The position numbers and the translations under genes were made by a program. A DNA stretch of 64,000 bases from Chitinophaga pinensis. GTDB taxonomy: Bacteria; Bacteroidota; Bacteroidia; Chitinophagales; Chitinophagaceae. Location of the stretch: contig CAMAXV010000001.1 of NCBI GenBank assembly GCA_945862385.1, positions 294,643 to 358,642 on the forward strand. Reading direction: 5' to 3'. Below, in pieces: positions 62,464 through 64,000 of the stretch. A model generated the notes under the pieces. It was not told the DNA's origin, did no database searches, and saw only the letters and a list, made by a program, of their open reading frames with translations. Position 1 is the stretch's first letter. Every line of letters starts with the position of its first letter.

Positions 62464-63570
62464 ATGAAAAACAGGAGAACTTTCATCCGCACATCCGCAG
62501 CAGCATCTGCGGGACTAGTTGCCAGCAATGCATTTGCCTTTTCCATCGGCAACCCAAACACCCAGCCTGCAGAGCAGGTTATTGGTCATAACGGCTTTAC
62601 CTATGCGGTAGACAAAGGTTGGGCCAAGATCAGTGCCAGCACCCATCCGGTTATCAACTGCCACGAAATGGTGCAGGATAGCAAGGGGCGCCTCTTCATG
62701 ATTGGTGATGATACCCACAACAATATCCTGGTGTTTGACAAATCTGGTCAACTCCTGGATTCCTGGGGAACTTCTTTCCCATCCGGACACGGACTCACCC
62801 TCAGTAAGGAAGGAGATGAAGATTTTCTGCTGATTGTGGACAATGGATTTTACAAGGACCTCTCCGGAAAATCCAAATCACAGCATGGTAATGTGGTGAA
62901 GACAGATATCAAGGGACGCATCATCTTTTCCCTTGCACAGCCACATACCGTTGGTGCTTATAAGTTTGAGGAAGCCTATCATCCCACCGAAACAGCCGTG
63001 GCACCCAATGGTGACATTTATGTAGCTGATGGTTACGGATCAGATTATATCCTGCAGTTCGACAGTCGCGGTAAATTTATCCGGAAGTTTGGCGGACGAA
63101 ACAATGAGAACAAAGAGCATAACCTCATTTGTGCACATGGTGTGGTGGTAGACGACAGGAATAAAAACAATCCCGTGCTGATCTGCACTTCCCGTGAGGA
63201 GTGCTGCTTCAAGGTCTTTACCCTCGATGGTAAATTCATCCGCCGCATCGATACCCCGGGCATGTTTGTTTGCCGCCCCGTGATACACGGACAACACCTG
63301 TTTGCCGGTGTGTGCTGGTCGAAAGACGCCGAAGGCAAGAAGCAGGATGGCAGTGGTTTCCTGACTATCATAGATACCAATTATAAAGTATTGGCGAGCC
63401 CAGGTGGCAATGCGCCTGTGTACAAAAATGGCATCCTGCAGCCTACCTTGCAGCACGAGACCAAGGTGTTCCGCCACGGACATGATGTTTGTATTGATGA
63501 GGATGAGAGTATCTATGTATGCCAGTGGAATGCGAACAGGACTACGCCGGTGAAGTTGAGTAGGGTTTGA
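62464..63570 (+). CDS. Tat-exported NHL-repeat/six-bladed propeller protein
   Basis: The 368-residue protein starts with a twin-arginine signal (KNRRTFIRTSAAASAG). NHL-like blades follow: DSKGRLFMIGDDTHNNILVFDKSGQ in part, VAPNGDIYVADGYGSDYILQFDSRG in part, and VCIDEDESIYVCQWN. Similar proteins are annotated as 6-bladed beta-propellers or peptidylglycine-monooxygenase-like; no catalytic residue set is visible. Export to the periplasm in folded form suggests a cofactor. It is divergent from pxpA across 48 bp. Confidence 0.8.
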   Translation: MKNRRTFIRTSAAASAGLVASNAFAFSIGNPNTQPAEQVIGHNGFTYAVDKGWAKISASTHPVINCHEMVQDSKGRLFMIGDDTHNNILVFDKSGQLLDSWGTSFPSGHGLTLSKEGDEDFLLIVDNGFYKDLSGKSKSQHGNVVKTDIKGRIIFSLAQPHTVGAYKFEEAYHPTETAVAPNGDIYVADGYGSDYILQFDSRGKFIRKFGGRNNENKEHNLICAHGVVVDDRNKNNPVLICTSREECCFKVFTLDGKFIRRIDTPGMFVCRPVIHGQHLFAGVCWSKDAEGKKQDGSGFLTIIDTNYKVLASPGGNAPVYKNGILQPTLQHETKVFRHGHDVCIDEDESIYVCQWNANRTTPVKLSRV

Positions 63571-63584
63571 GGAGGGAGAAAGGC

Positions 63585-63774
63585 AAGTTGAGAGAATTAA
63601 GTTGAGAGAATTAAGTTGAGAGAATTAAGATGAGAGAATTAAGTTGAGAGAATTAAGTTGAGAGAATTAAGTTGAGAGAATTAAGTTGAGAGAATTAAGT
63701 TGAGAGAATTAAGTTGAGAGAATTAAGTTGAGAGAATTAAGTTGAGAGAATTAAGTTGAGAGAATTAAGTTGAG
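63585..63774 (+). repeat. 14-bp minisatellite, 13 full copies plus 8 nt
   Basis: The unit AAGTTGAGAGAATT repeats without gaps from 63585; only copy 4 differs (T to A at 63630). Near-perfect identity implies recent expansion. The unit is not a multiple of three and no ORF uses it. Confidence 0.95.
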
Positions 63775-63793
63775 CCTGCCTGCGGAAGGCAGT
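63772..63793 (+). repeat. GCCTGCC hairpin element, copy F
   Basis: GAGCCTGCCTGCGGAAGGCAG follows the minisatellite. It differs at one base from the hairpin inside copy B at 45418. Confidence 0.65.
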
Positions 63794-63884
63794 AGAAAAA
63801 ATACTTTTTTGGTCTACAATTTCAACTCTCAACTAAATTCTTTCAACAGTTAATAGTGGAATAGTAAACAGTAAAAAAAGATAG

Positions 63885-64000
63885 ATGGATTCAGCTAAAG
63901 TAGACATGTTCATGATGGCGAATGCCAAATTTTTTGAAAGCCACCACCTCATGCAGCTCAGGGAGCAGTTGTTGGCGCTGGATGATTCTAAGTGGGTTTT
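63885..64000 (+). CDS. N-terminal fragment of a small protein, possibly TM2-domain type
   Basis: The ATG at 63885 opens a frame that runs off the window after 38 codons (MDSAKVDMFMMANAKFFES at the start). The helical, soluble N-terminus resembles the leader of TM2-domain membrane proteins of Chitinophagaceae, but the membrane helices would lie outside the window, so this is a guess. Confidence 0.5.
   Translation, partial: MDSAKVDMFMMANAKFFESHHLMQLREQLLALDDSKWV

Larger units (their letters stand above)
63571..63884. other. Repeat-filled intergenic region, 314 bp
   Basis: It holds the 14-bp minisatellite, a GCCTGCC hairpin element, a degenerate inverted copy of the minisatellite (about 63821-63847) and an AATAGTAAACAGTAAA stretch. 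No promoter of the TAnnTTTG type was found for the last gene. Confidence 0.7.

Noticed and set aside
63585..63774. Minisatellite considered as a CRISPR array
   Set aside because: The 14-bp units are contiguous with no spacers and no cas genes are present.

Overview
The window reads as a chromosomal segment of a Bacteroidota bacterium, most likely a member of the Chitinophagaceae. Evidence: a SusC/SusD pair, TonB-linked receptors, a type IX secretion C-terminal tail, a DUF5606 gene, A-rich translation starts without Shine-Dalgarno sequences, and many copies of the Bacteroidota -7 promoter element TAnnTTTG. No rRNA, tRNA, CRISPR array, transposase or prophage was seen, so this is ordinary chromosome with accessory loci embedded in it.

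Layout. 1-2.4 kb: the 3' end of a secreted protein, then a leftward trio (thioredoxin-like, sugar isomerase-like, TMEM220-like). 2.7-12.7 kb: a rightward locus of SusC, SusD, a very large FG-GAP/VCBS-ASPIC lipoprotein and a vanadium haloperoxidase-type lipoprotein. 12.7-14.2 kb: MerC-like protein divergent from an SCO-Fur pair, with a palindrome between them. 14.3-20.6 kb: leftward operon polA, acyltransferase, DsbA-like, DUF5606, M3 peptidase. 20.7-26.6 kb: leftward esterase, propeller-cupredoxin protein, histidine decarboxylase preceded by an unannotated 31-codon ORF and an RNA fold, and a DUF1080/PA14 protein. 26.7-31.9 kb: leftward uvrB, amidase, mgsA, recA. 32-36.8 kb: OmpA lipoprotein, NTF2-like and short asparaginase, D-aminoacylase, DUF4382. 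37-39.5 kb: UvrD/PcrA helicase. 39.6-43.5 kb: TonB receptor with beta-propeller phytase. 43.6-51.1 kb: M24 peptidase, PadR-PspC pair, gcvT-comB, and a membrane-bound HTH protein. 51.2-56.8 kb: IlvD/Edd sugar-acid dehydratase and a SNF2 helicase with two SWIM-like zinc motifs. 57-60.5 kb: a translationally coupled lipoprotein, T9SS-tailed protein and collagen-like protein. 60.5-64 kb: NRAMP-like transporter with pxpA, an NHL-repeat protein, a 14-bp minisatellite and the start of one more gene.

Themes. (1) Several genes (polA, uvrB, uvrD, gcvT, pxpA, the short asparaginase, the small ORF) have the -7 element only 3-5 nt before ATG, which predicts leaderless mRNAs. (2) A dispersed GGCAC-type repeat family occurs between genes and in frame inside two genes (uvrD, padR). 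(3) The strongest candidates for little-described biology are the coupled collagen-like operon, the small ORF and RNA fold before hdc, and the SusCD-VCBS-haloperoxidase locus. All calls come from reading motifs; no database search was possible.
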